DNA of 64,000 nucleotides from Bacteroidota bacterium (lineage in GTDB: Bacteria; Bacteroidota; Bacteroidia; UBA4408), in contig JADKHO010000001.1 in assembly GCA_016721765.1 (NCBI GenBank), positions 2,034,001 through 2,098,000 of the forward strand. Reading direction: 5' to 3'. Positions within the stretch are counted from its first letter, which is position 1, and each line of letters begins with the position of its first letter. The position numbers and the translations under genes are program-made. Below the pieces are notes generated by a model. That model was not told the DNA's origin and ran no database searches. It was given only the letters and a program-made list of their open reading frames with translations. Below are positions 36,287 through 44,845 of this stretch, in pieces.

Positions 36287-37066
36287 TTATTTTACCGCCA
36301 CCGAACTTAGGGGAGGATATTTCATTTTTAGGGATTCTAGTTTTTCTACTATTTGTTTCGCCATCACATATTCCTTATACCAATTTTGATCACTTGGAAC
36401 AATTGTCCAAGGCGCATTTTTTGAGCAGTTTTCAAATACATCTTCGTAGGCATTCTGGTAATCCTCCCAAAGTTCACGTTCCTTAATGTCATTTGCATTG
36501 TGTTTCCACATTTTTGTAGGATCACTCATGCGTTCTTTTAAGCGACCCAATTGTTCCTCTTTAGAAACATTCAAATAGAACTTTAAAATAACCGTTCCAC
36601 TTTCCACTATTAATTTTTCGAAATTGTTGATGTGCTCAAAGCGCTGACGAATGGTTTTTTCATCTACCCATTTGTGCACCCGCTGTATTAAGACGTCTTC
36701 GTAATGTGAACGATTAAAAATATGAATCATGCCCTTTTCAGGAACATTTTGATGTATTCTCCAAAGAAAATCATGCTTCATTTCCAGCTCACTGGGTTTT
36801 TTAAATGCTATCACCCTACAGCCCATTGGATTTACTGCTTCAAAAACATTTTTCACTGCTCCGTCTTTACCGGATGCGTCCATTCCTTGTATCACAATTA
36901 GCGCACTGTGTTTGCCTTCTGCAAACAGCAAATTTTGCAAATCCCCCAATTTTATTTTTAACAGCTCTAGCTCTCTTTTGGTTTTTTCTTTACTAAACTT
37001 CTTTGGAGCGCGGTAACCGGTTTCGGTAATTTTATTTTTTGACATTGAGGGTGTATTGATTTTCAT
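36287..37066 (-). CDS. Polyphosphate kinase 2 family (polyphosphate:nucleotide phosphotransferase)
   Basis: PPK2 enzymes transfer phosphate between polyphosphate and nucleotides (for example ADP or AMP). The P-loop is IVIQGMDASGKDGAVKNVF, the lid/Walker B segment is IFNRSHYEDVLIQRVHKW, and the later acidic/basic stretch NANDIKERELWEDYQNAYED and C-terminal PWTIVPSDQNWYK complete the family pattern. The short, single-domain form (259 residues) and the NPMG sequence after the P-loop resemble class III-type enzymes, though the class cannot be settled by eye. It is six bases from mobA and 43 bases behind the recD-like gene. An in-frame ATG seven codons later (37045) is an alternative start. Confidence 0.88.
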   Translation of the reverse strand: MKINTPSMSKNKITETGYRAPKKFSKEKTKRELELLKIKLGDLQNLLFAEGKHSALIVIQGMDASGKDGAVKNVFEAVNPMGCRVIAFKKPSELEMKHDFLWRIHQNVPEKGMIHIFNRSHYEDVLIQRVHKWVDEKTIRQRFEHINNFEKLIVESGTVILKFYLNVSKEEQLGRLKERMSDPTKMWKHNANDIKERELWEDYQNAYEDVFENCSKNAPWTIVPSDQNWYKEYVMAKQIVEKLESLKMKYPPLSSVAVK

Positions 37067-37109
37067 TAGTTAAGTGTGCAATTTAGTGTTGTGAGCGCAC
37101 TCCGTAAAG

Positions 37110-38549
37110 TTAACTTTCTTTAATGAATTCAGCATTAAAATTGAGCAGGTATAAATTTGAAGAAGCGCGTGTAATTGCAGTATACAGCCAACGTAAAAAT
37201 TCTGTATTAACCATCTCTTCGGTAAGGTAGCCTTGTTCCACAAAAACGCTGGGCCATTGGCCTCCTTGTGCTTTATGACAGGTAACTGCATAAGCAAACT
37301 TTACCTGAAGGGCATTAAAAAAAGGGTCATTTTTTGTTTTTAAAAAGCGTTTTCCTTTATGGGGTTCATTCATGTATTCAGCAGCTACCGACTGATATAA
37401 TTTGTTGTTTTCGGTAAAAGTTAAAGCAGGAGATTCGGAGCTAATGGTGTTTAAAATTAATTTGCAATCAAACTCTTCATCGTCAGTATAGTCGAGCATT
37501 TTTACAGTAACATCTGCAAATCGAAAACCATGTTTATCCGTAAATCGTTTTATTTTTTTTAGTTCTAAAATATCGCCATTAGCAATAAAATCGGCTTTCG
37601 ATTCTTCCGGTAACCAGTAATAGTTATTCTTAACCACCATAAGTAAATCACCTTCTGCCAATTCTGTTTCGCGCCATAAAATTTGATTTCTAATTTGCTG
37701 GTTGTAAGCGTTAGCGCGCTTATTGGAGCGACAAATCACCATTGTGCCTTCTTCTCCATATTTTCGAAAGGAGTCGCCCAATGCTTCCATTAAGTCGTTA
37801 CCGTGCACTAGATGAATATCAGAAAAGCCTTCCAAACTAAATTTCGGTATTTCTTCGCGTTGCATTTTAATAGCATAGCGTAAGGCGGTAGCATTACTCA
37901 AAATTCCCGATTCTTCCGCTTGCCGCATTACTTCAGTCAATTCTAATGAATGAATGGTGAGAGGAAAAGTCGTTTTAAGGTAGTCTAAACTCAAAGCAGG
38001 GCTTTGATCCAAACCAACTGGAGGAAGTTGAGCCGTATCCCCAATGAAAAGCAATTTGCAATTTTTTCCCTGCATGCTAAATTGCATTAAATCATCCAGG
38101 AGGTTTCTGCTTCCGGCAATGGGGGCATCTTGCGCTGAACTGCCATCGCCAATCATGGACGCTTCGTCAATTATAAAAATAGTATTTTCATACTTATTGG
38201 CTTGTAAAACAAATTTGGGCCCTCCGGTATCCTTATCCGCTTTAGGCGTATATATTTTTTTATGGATGGTAAAAGCAGGTTTGCGGGAATAGTTACTTAA
38301 GACTTTTGCTGCTCTCCCGGTTGGAGCCAGCAACAAATAGTTAATTTTATATGTAGGCAGCGTTTTTACCAATGCTCCTACAATACTGGTTTTACCTGTA
38401 CCGGCATAACCCTTTAGCAAAAAAACGCAATTTTCTTTTTCAGAAAAAGCAAATGCCGTAAGTTGCTTAATGAGTTTACTTTGACCAATTGTAGGCTCAT
38501 GTACAAAATTTTTGAGCATTAATTTTTCAAAGCTTTCCTTGTCTGTCAT
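37110..38549 (-). CDS. RecD-like AAA helicase (superfamily 1B)
   Basis: A DNA helicase of the RecD/Pif1 group. Motif I is GYAGTGKTSIVGAL (near residue 47), motif II IFIIDEASMIGD (near 125), motif III LFIGDTAQLPPVG (near 165), and the C-terminal UvrD_C_2-type domain has FAYAVTCHKAQGGQWPSVFV (motif V) followed by EFLRWLYTAITRASSNLYLL (motif VI). At 479 residues it is the compact form without the RecBCD-type N-terminal extension; the RecB and RecC partners are absent. It is the first gene of the minus-strand run leading to ppk2, mobA and fdhD, which have no obvious link to DNA repair. Confidence 0.88.
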   Translation of the reverse strand: MTDKESFEKLMLKNFVHEPTIGQSKLIKQLTAFAFSEKENCVFLLKGYAGTGKTSIVGALVKTLPTYKINYLLLAPTGRAAKVLSNYSRKPAFTIHKKIYTPKADKDTGGPKFVLQANKYENTIFIIDEASMIGDGSSAQDAPIAGSRNLLDDLMQFSMQGKNCKLLFIGDTAQLPPVGLDQSPALSLDYLKTTFPLTIHSLELTEVMRQAEESGILSNATALRYAIKMQREEIPKFSLEGFSDIHLVHGNDLMEALGDSFRKYGEEGTMVICRSNKRANAYNQQIRNQILWRETELAEGDLLMVVKNNYYWLPEESKADFIANGDILELKKIKRFTDKHGFRFADVTVKMLDYTDDEEFDCKLILNTISSESPALTFTENNKLYQSVAAEYMNEPHKGKRFLKTKNDPFFNALQVKFAYAVTCHKAQGGQWPSVFVEQGYLTEEMVNTEFLRWLYTAITRASSNLYLLNFNAEFIKES

Positions 38550-38712
38550 GCTGTTTTTAGATGCAGCAAGTTATTTATTATAATACAAACAAAAAAGGGA
38601 AATTGTGCAGCGAGTTGTAATAGAAGATATTAGTTGAAAAGTAAAGCAGCATTACGATTATTATTTTGATTTACGTTACAAAACAATCCCAAGTGAAAGC
38701 TGTTATCACCCT

Positions 38713-39411
38713 ATGAAAAACTACTTAATTATTGGAGCATCTTCCGGAATTGGCAGACAATTGGCTTTGCAGCTGTGCGAAAAAAATAACCGGGTGTATG
38801 GCACGTATAATAGCCATGAGCCTTCTGAGGAAACACACAACCTTTCCTATCATCCTTTAAATTGTTTGGATGAAGCAGTAGAGCTTAGTTTTTTGCCTGA
38901 TGAGTTGCATGGTCTCGTTTATTGTCCGGGAACAATTGTACTAAAGCCTTTTCATAGGATTAAACCTTCGGAGTTTGACGCAGATTTTAACCTGCAAGTT
39001 ATAGGTGCAATTAAGGTAATTCAAGCCGTTTTGCCTAAATTGAAAAAGGTGGAAGGGTCTTCTATTTTATTGTTTTCAAGTGTAGCGGCTCAACTGGGTC
39101 TAAATTTTCACTCCTTGGTTTCCACTTCAAAAGCTGCATTGGAAGGATTAACCAGAGCTTTGGCTGCCGAGCTTTCACCGGGCATTCGGGTAAATTGCAT
39201 CGCTCCATCGTTAACGAATACTCCCTTGGCGGCCGGATTATTAAATACGGATGAAAAGATACATGCCAACGCACAACGACATCCCCTGAAAAGGATCGGA
39301 ACAGTTGCAGACATAGCTAACATGGCCGAGTTTTTAAGTGGCGAAAAAGCAAGTTGGATCAGTGGCCAAGTGTTACATGTGGATGGGGGAATGCTGCAGC
39401 TAAGGACTTAG
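38713..39411 (+). CDS. SDR-family oxidoreductase lacking the catalytic tyrosine
   Basis: A short-chain dehydrogenase/reductase fold protein of 232 residues. The N-terminal cofactor motif is LIIGASSGIGRQLALQLCEK. The active-site serine is kept (LLFSSVAAQLG, near residue 123), and the lysine is present (STSKAALEGLTRALAAE, near 142), but the YxxxK tyrosine is replaced: the residue four before the lysine is Val (LVSTSK). The end has INCIAPSLTNTP-like RVNCIAPSLTNTP and SWISGQVLHVDGGM, normal for SDRs. I recall related SDRs with an Ile or similar at this site, so this may be a subfamily trait rather than a broken gene. Function unknown; no neighbour points to a substrate. Confidence 0.85.
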   Translation: MKNYLIIGASSGIGRQLALQLCEKNNRVYGTYNSHEPSEETHNLSYHPLNCLDEAVELSFLPDELHGLVYCPGTIVLKPFHRIKPSEFDADFNLQVIGAIKVIQAVLPKLKKVEGSSILLFSSVAAQLGLNFHSLVSTSKAALEGLTRALAAELSPGIRVNCIAPSLTNTPLAAGLLNTDEKIHANAQRHPLKRIGTVADIANMAEFLSGEKASWISGQVLHVDGGMLQLRT

Positions 39412-39490
39412 TAGCCCATTTATTCTATTTTGGTGAAATCATAATCCCGTTAAGGATATGGAGGGGATTTATCTATCTCAAAAATTTAAA

Positions 39491-39498
39491 TAATTTTG
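39491..39498 (+). promoter_or_regulatory. Candidate -7 promoter box of the GAPDH gene
   Basis: TAATTTTG fits TAnnTTTG and lies 78 bases before the GAPDH start. The upstream TTG element is weak (TTTA at 39468-39471), so support is partial. Confidence 0.4.
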
Positions 39499-39576
39499 TC
39501 GCAGTTTTTAATCGGTTTATCCGTTTAAAATCAAAAAAGCCTAATTCCTTTTCCAACCTTAAAAAAATTAAAAATA

Positions 39577-41040
39577 ATGAAAACAGCCGAAGCCAAAAAC
39601 GACTACGAAAGTAAGCTTAACGTGTGGATTGAGAGCGAAAAAGCAGCCGTAGAATTAATTAATGTAATTGGGAATTTATGGTTTGACAAATCTGTTGAAC
39701 TAATTATTTTCCGAAATCAATTAGTAGATAGAAGTGCAAGCGAGATTCTGAATTTGCATTTGTATGCTTTAAACATTATCAAACAACCCATAAACGTTCA
39801 GGACACACTCTTGCTTGCGAAAGAAATCGCAAAATTACGCAACATCGCTCCGTCGCGAATTGATATTGGACGATTGGGCGCTGAATGGTTGGTAGAAAAG
39901 AAAATGGGCATCAGTGCTACACATTTTATCGAAGATAAATTAGCCGGATTTTTAGGTTCTGAAAAAAAGACCATTAAACCAAAAGATGTAATTCTATACG
40001 GATTTGGTAGAATAGGAAGATTAGCAGCCCGCGAACTGGTAACGCAAGCAGGAAAAGGAGAACAACTCCGCTTACGTGCCATTGTAACGCGCAGCAGCAG
40101 CGATGAGGATATTAGTAAACGTGCTGATTTGTTGCGAACAGATTCGGTGCATGGTCCTTTTCCGGGAACCGTTGTGGAGGATTTGGTAAATAAGGCCATT
40201 GTAATTAATGGACACAGCGTATTGATGCTAAGCGGAAAAAATCCGGAGGATATTGATTATTCATCATACGGAATTGATAATGCACTTTTAATTGATAACA
40301 CAGGTGTTGCGCGCGATCGTGAAGGCTTAAGTAAGCACTTAAAAGCGAAAGGTGTTGCCCAAGTATTGTTGACAGCCCCTGGTAAGGGGGATATTCCTAA
40401 TATTGTTTTTGGAGTAAATCACGAAGCATACGACAGTAAAGAAACTGTATTTTCGGCGGCATCTTGTACAACCAATGCAATTGTTCCGGTTTTAAAAGTA
40501 ATAGAAGAAAGTTTAGGCATTGAACGTGGCCACATCGAAACCATTCACTCCTATACAAACGATCAAAACTTATTGGATAATTACCATGCTAAATACCGTC
40601 GTGGCAGATCTGCTGCATTAAACCTGGTAATTACCGAAACGGGAGCAGATAAAGCGGTTGCCAAAGTATTGCCGCATTTAGCCGGAAAACTAACCGGAAA
40701 TGCAGTAAGAGTCCCCACCCCGAATGTTTCATTAGCCATTTTGAGTTTAACCATTAAAAAACTGGCAGGTAAAGATGAGGTGAATTCCATTATGAAAGAT
40801 GCTGCTTTAAAAGGCGAATTAGTAGAGCAGATTCAATATTCTTTCAGCAATGAATTAGTATCTTCTGATTTAGTTGGTAATCCTTGTTCCTCTATTTTTG
40901 ATAGCCCGGCAACAATTGTATCAAAAGATGGTAAGAACATTGTGTTGTATGTATGGTATGATAATGAGTATGGATATACCCGTCAAGTAATGCGTCTTGC
41001 GAAACAATTATCAGGTGTAATGCGTTTGCGTTATTATTAA
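39577..41040 (+). CDS. Long-form glyceraldehyde-3-phosphate dehydrogenase
   Basis: GAPDH oxidises or forms glyceraldehyde-3-phosphate in glycolysis/gluconeogenesis. The catalytic core starts near residue 138 with YGFGRIGRLAARELV, the catalytic cysteine lies in SAASCTTNAIVPVLK (near 297) and the substrate histidine in IETIHSYTNDQ, with TGADKAVAKVLPHLAGK later. The protein is 487 residues, about 150 longer than a standard GAPDH, with an N-terminal extension of about 135 residues that is helical (residues 1-80) and has no recognised domain. Such long forms are known in Bacteroidota as a second GAPDH. The extension's job is unknown. It ends at a strong terminator. Confidence 0.9.
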   Translation: MKTAEAKNDYESKLNVWIESEKAAVELINVIGNLWFDKSVELIIFRNQLVDRSASEILNLHLYALNIIKQPINVQDTLLLAKEIAKLRNIAPSRIDIGRLGAEWLVEKKMGISATHFIEDKLAGFLGSEKKTIKPKDVILYGFGRIGRLAARELVTQAGKGEQLRLRAIVTRSSSDEDISKRADLLRTDSVHGPFPGTVVEDLVNKAIVINGHSVLMLSGKNPEDIDYSSYGIDNALLIDNTGVARDREGLSKHLKAKGVAQVLLTAPGKGDIPNIVFGVNHEAYDSKETVFSAASCTTNAIVPVLKVIEESLGIERGHIETIHSYTNDQNLLDNYHAKYRRGRSAALNLVITETGADKAVAKVLPHLAGKLTGNAVRVPTPNVSLAILSLTIKKLAGKDEVNSIMKDAALKGELVEQIQYSFSNELVSSDLVGNPCSSIFDSPATIVSKDGKNIVLYVWYDNEYGYTRQVMRLAKQLSGVMRLRYY

Positions 41041-41054
41041 AACAAGGTTATAAA

Positions 41055-41090
41055 AGAAAAAACCCTGAGCGATTTGCTCAGGGTTTTTTT
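41055..41090 (+). terminator. Bidirectional terminator between GAPDH and PpiD-like genes
   Basis: AACCCTGAGC (41061-41070) pairs with GCTCAGGGTT (41076-41085) around a five-base loop, with an A-run before and a T-run after. It serves the plus-strand GAPDH gene and probably the convergent minus-strand gene too. Confidence 0.92.
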
Positions 41091-41110
41091 ATGCTTTAAG
41101 TTGCCGATTC

Positions 41111-43210
41111 TTAATAGAATTTAGCACGATTATCTTGCACATCGGCCTTATCTTTTAATGCTTCAAACAATTCGTAATCTACGCGTTGCTTTAATGCACC
41201 TTGAACTTGTGTTTGATTTGCTTTATAATCTTTGGTTGCAGCAGGTGGTGTAATCTCCGTAACTTGAACCACGAATACTCCGGCATCCCCTTTAATAGGT
41301 TCTGAAATTTTATTAACCTTCATGGCAAATACATTACCAACCACAGCACCTTCTCTTCCCACGCCCATCACACTTGAATTTGCGAAAGTTTGATTCTCCA
41401 CTTTTTCGGCAGTTGATTTTACTTTTGGTGCCAATTGATCAAGTGATGTTACACCTGCCATTGCAGCTTTAAAAGATGAACTGAATTGTTGTGCTTTCTT
41501 TTCTTTCTTCGCTTCGGTTTCTACTTGTGCTTTAACGGCATCTAAAGGTAGGATACCTTTATCTTTAATTTCGGTTAATTGAGCAATTACATATTTGTTA
41601 CTCAATTCAAATACTTTTGAAATATCTCCTTTTTTAGCTGAGTATGCCCAACGTACTAATTCACGCGCATTTTCTAAGCCTGCTAAATTGCGGTCAGTTT
41701 CTCGGATATTGTCAGCAATTCTTTTATTAAGTCCTTGTTTAACAATTGCTGAATCAAATAATTGAGCAGAAGTATTTTTACCTGCAAATTCGCTTGCTTT
41801 TCCATATATGGCTTGAAAGGTTTGAGAGCTTGGTTCTACAGAGCGATCAATTGTTGCAATTTCCACTTTTCGCTTTTCTATGCCTCTTCCGGTTACTTCA
41901 ATGAGGTGAATACCAAACTGAGATTCAACAACCACTATATCACCCACTTTACCGTTGAAACAAGCATCGTTAAATGGTTTAACCATCATTCCATCTCTAA
42001 ACCATCCTAAATCACCACCTTTAATAGCAGAACCAGGGTCTTCAGAATTTGTTTTGGCCAATTCATCAAATTTTTTGGTCTTTAAAAGTCCTTTCAAGCT
42101 ATCGGCTTTAGCTTTTGCTGCTGCGGTGTTTCCGTTGTTTATCTTAACTAAAATATGGCGTGCCTTAACAGAATCAGGAACCATTTTAATTCCGGTTACT
42201 TTGTAAATTTTAATTGAATTACCCATGGAAACCGGACCATATACAAATCCGCTAGCAGCATTTAAAAGCAATGAGTCTGTAAAAGGATCCATCATACCTT
42301 TATTGTAAAAACTCGCAACATATTTGTTATCAGAATTGGCATTCACAAAATCGGAATCAACTGCAGCAGTTTTAAAGTCGGCTGCTACTCTGTTCATTTG
42401 CTCTTGTGTAGCTTGCACATCGCTTGGAGAAGCAGTTACATCAAAAGTGAGGTAACTAATTGAACGCATTGTTTCTGCTTGCTTATATTTATTCTTGTTT
42501 TCATTGTATTGTTTCTGGATTTCTTCGTCGCTTACTTTAACAGCTGAATCCTGCACGTTACTGTAACGTTGCAATACATAAGAAAATTTCACCTTTTGCT
42601 CGTTATCGATGTATGCTTGTTTAGCTTGGCTTTTTGTAACATAAAGCCCACCTTTAATTAGGTTATTGAACTTAGCAGCAATACGTTCTTTTTTAACTGC
42701 GTCTTCAAAATTTAACCAACGAAGCTTTGTAGCACCGGTTTCATCCTTATCCATGTTTTTTAGGAAATTAGTAACAGAAGCTGGATCAAACTGACCACTT
42801 TTAGGATCTGTAAACGCTTGTTTTACGGATGCATGCGGGTTTTTACCACGAACCATATCATCTAATTCGTCTACACTTACTGTTACTCCTAATTCTTTGT
42901 ACTCAGGTTCCATGGTGTATTGGTACACCAATTGGTTCCAAACCTGTCCACGCAGCGACTCCATTGTATTGTCGTCGACAGTAGTTTTTTTATCTCTTTC
43001 TTTTTGACTTTCAATAGCTTGGTCAAGTTGGGCTTGATAATCGTCAATGGAAATATTTTTTCCATTCACTTCACCCACTCTTTTTTGATCGCCTGAAAAG
43101 AAGGAATTCTTTGATTCCAAGGCTTGTTCAAGAATAAATATTAATAATGCAATAGCAATTACTGTTACCAACAAACCTGATCGCTGTCTGATTTTACCTA
43201 AAACTGTCAT
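41111..43210 (-). CDS. PpiD-like periplasmic folding chaperone (parvulin-type PPIase)
   Basis: A membrane-anchored SurA/PpiD-type chaperone that helps outer-membrane proteins fold. The N-terminus has a single transmembrane helix (GLLVTVIAIALLIFILEQ, residues 12-29) preceded by a positive end. A SurA_N-like region follows (about 40-230), the parvulin domain (about 345-445) has VKARHILVKIN, DPGSAIKGGDLGWFRDGMMV and VVVESQFGIHLIEVTG, and a C-terminal helical/hydrophobic part completes the 699 residues. The first parvulin half is replaced by an alpha-rich insert as in PpiD. It is convergent with GAPDH. The start gives the membrane anchor directly, so it is well supported. Confidence 0.85.
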   Translation of the reverse strand: MTVLGKIRQRSGLLVTVIAIALLIFILEQALESKNSFFSGDQKRVGEVNGKNISIDDYQAQLDQAIESQKERDKKTTVDDNTMESLRGQVWNQLVYQYTMEPEYKELGVTVSVDELDDMVRGKNPHASVKQAFTDPKSGQFDPASVTNFLKNMDKDETGATKLRWLNFEDAVKKERIAAKFNNLIKGGLYVTKSQAKQAYIDNEQKVKFSYVLQRYSNVQDSAVKVSDEEIQKQYNENKNKYKQAETMRSISYLTFDVTASPSDVQATQEQMNRVAADFKTAAVDSDFVNANSDNKYVASFYNKGMMDPFTDSLLLNAASGFVYGPVSMGNSIKIYKVTGIKMVPDSVKARHILVKINNGNTAAAKAKADSLKGLLKTKKFDELAKTNSEDPGSAIKGGDLGWFRDGMMVKPFNDACFNGKVGDIVVVESQFGIHLIEVTGRGIEKRKVEIATIDRSVEPSSQTFQAIYGKASEFAGKNTSAQLFDSAIVKQGLNKRIADNIRETDRNLAGLENARELVRWAYSAKKGDISKVFELSNKYVIAQLTEIKDKGILPLDAVKAQVETEAKKEKKAQQFSSSFKAAMAGVTSLDQLAPKVKSTAEKVENQTFANSSVMGVGREGAVVGNVFAMKVNKISEPIKGDAGVFVVQVTEITPPAATKDYKANQTQVQGALKQRVDYELFEALKDKADVQDNRAKFY

Positions 43211-43386
43211 ACGCTTTATATATATATAAATTTTTAATTTGGGCTGCGAATATACGATTGTTCCCTTAAATTTAAAAATTCAAATAAGAACACTGTTTTT
43301 TCTCCCATTTCCGGATAAACTTCTGTCGTTGTTTCCTTAATTTAAAGGCTTTTGAAGAAATGTGAGTAAATTAAGCCAAAAGAAAT

Positions 43387-43394
43387 TACTTTTG
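43387..43394 (+). promoter_or_regulatory. Candidate -7 promoter box of the 461-residue gene
   Basis: TACTTTTG fits TAnnTTTG and lies 33 bases before the start codon. I found no TTG at a normal distance. Confidence 0.35.
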
Positions 43395-43426
43395 CCTAAA
43401 ATTAAATTATCTTACTAAAATCAAGT

Positions 43427-44812
43427 ATGAGTTGGCTACATGGTTTGCTTACCGCGTTAAATGAAGAGGAGCTTTTACAACTCAATAAACTGAGGTTAAT
43501 TGGCAAGGAGCGTGAAGTTTTAAATGCCTTACTTCGATACACCTGCGATGAAATTCCAAGTCCGGAGGAAATCTGTTCCCAATTGCAAATCACACAAAGT
43601 CATTATTATAAAATTAATTCCATACTTCTGGATAAATTATATGCTCATTTTGTCCCACAAGGATCCTATGAATTATTATTATGGCTGCGTAGAAAAGAGC
43701 TTTATCCAATTCTCAAAAATGAAATCAAGGATCAATTAAAAGGCAAACACGCGAGTCCATATTATTTAAATCTGTTTCGCATGTTGATTGATTTACCGTA
43801 CAAATTTTATGATGATAGACTCACAAAAGAGGTAGGTAATGCTTATCTAGGAGCGCTAGAAAAACGAAGCCTATCGGACGATAAATATGTTACTTTTCAT
43901 TTGCTTTTTGCCGATTGCAATAGATATGCTGCCAGTAAAAACCCGGCTAAAAAATTTGGGTATAGCGAAGCGGATCTCTTAAAAATGGAAAATGAGTTGA
44001 CAAGTAGCGAACATTTTTTAGCACGCTATTATTTGTACCGAACACTTTGTAATTTTTATAAATATTATCGGAAGGATGCTGTCTTGTCGCTTAGCTACTT
44101 GGAAAAGGCAATACAGTTGAAGGATAAGATTGCGGAGTTTTTTCCCATTAATATTCATCAATTTTTGCGCTTGCTTTACGCAGATGCTTTATTGGGTTTT
44201 AACAATGAGCAAGCTGCTTTCGATTTATATCAGGAAGTTTTTAAGGAAGGCATTGATCAGGCCATGTATGGATTTTATTATCACTGCGAACAGTATGCGA
44301 TCAGTGCCATACTTTTAAAAAAATACGAAAAAGCGGAAGAATTGGCGGCAACTTATTTTGATGATTGCATACATAAAAAGAACGATATTTATGCTACAAG
44401 AGGAGCGCTTACTTATGCAAAATTGTATTTAAGTATTGGTGAGTTTAAAAAAGCACTTCAGTATATTCAACTGGGGATGGAGATTAATGAAAAATCGTTT
44501 TACCTTCCTTTCGAGATTCAATTGCGGGCTTTGGAAAATATTTATTTTTTCTTTCAAGGCGATTTTGATTTTGCAAAACAACTTTCCTTGCGAAACACGA
44601 AATACATTATCAATCAAAAATCGGAAGAATTACACAAGAATTACCGCCACTTTTTTAAAATGATTGCCGCATTAATCAACTGTATCGAGCAAAGGAAGGA
44701 ACTATCTGCTTCCTTGCAAGTGGAATGCAAAAGCATACATGATCAACTTCGGAATCTTTATTGTGACTTAATTCCAATGATGCAAGCCCGTTTAATGAAA
44801 AAAAGGATCTGA
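43427..44812 (+). CDS. Helical-repeat protein of unknown function
   Basis: I do not recognise this 461-residue protein. It has no signal peptide or membrane helix and is rich in Leu, Tyr, Lys and Glu. Its pattern of about 35-residue amphipathic helix pairs (for example residues 310-400: ISAILLKKYEKAEELAATYF, then TYAKLYLSIGEFKKALQYIQ, then LENIYFFFQGDFDFAKQLSL) resembles TPR repeats in the C-terminal half. The N-terminal 80 residues could be a helix-turn-helix-like bundle (PSPEEICSQLQITQSHYYKI). This N-terminal DNA-binding-like plus TPR layout would fit a regulator or scaffold, but that is inference. It has its own -7 box upstream and stands alone before the YCF48-like gene (33 bp gap). Confidence 0.7.
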   Translation: MSWLHGLLTALNEEELLQLNKLRLIGKEREVLNALLRYTCDEIPSPEEICSQLQITQSHYYKINSILLDKLYAHFVPQGSYELLLWLRRKELYPILKNEIKDQLKGKHASPYYLNLFRMLIDLPYKFYDDRLTKEVGNAYLGALEKRSLSDDKYVTFHLLFADCNRYAASKNPAKKFGYSEADLLKMENELTSSEHFLARYYLYRTLCNFYKYYRKDAVLSLSYLEKAIQLKDKIAEFFPINIHQFLRLLYADALLGFNNEQAAFDLYQEVFKEGIDQAMYGFYYHCEQYAISAILLKKYEKAEELAATYFDDCIHKKNDIYATRGALTYAKLYLSIGEFKKALQYIQLGMEINEKSFYLPFEIQLRALENIYFFFQGDFDFAKQLSLRNTKYIINQKSEELHKNYRHFFKMIAALINCIEQRKELSASLQVECKSIHDQLRNLYCDLIPMMQARLMKKRI

Positions 44813-44845
44813 AATTTTGTATTTTTATATGCTTCTTCAAGCCAA

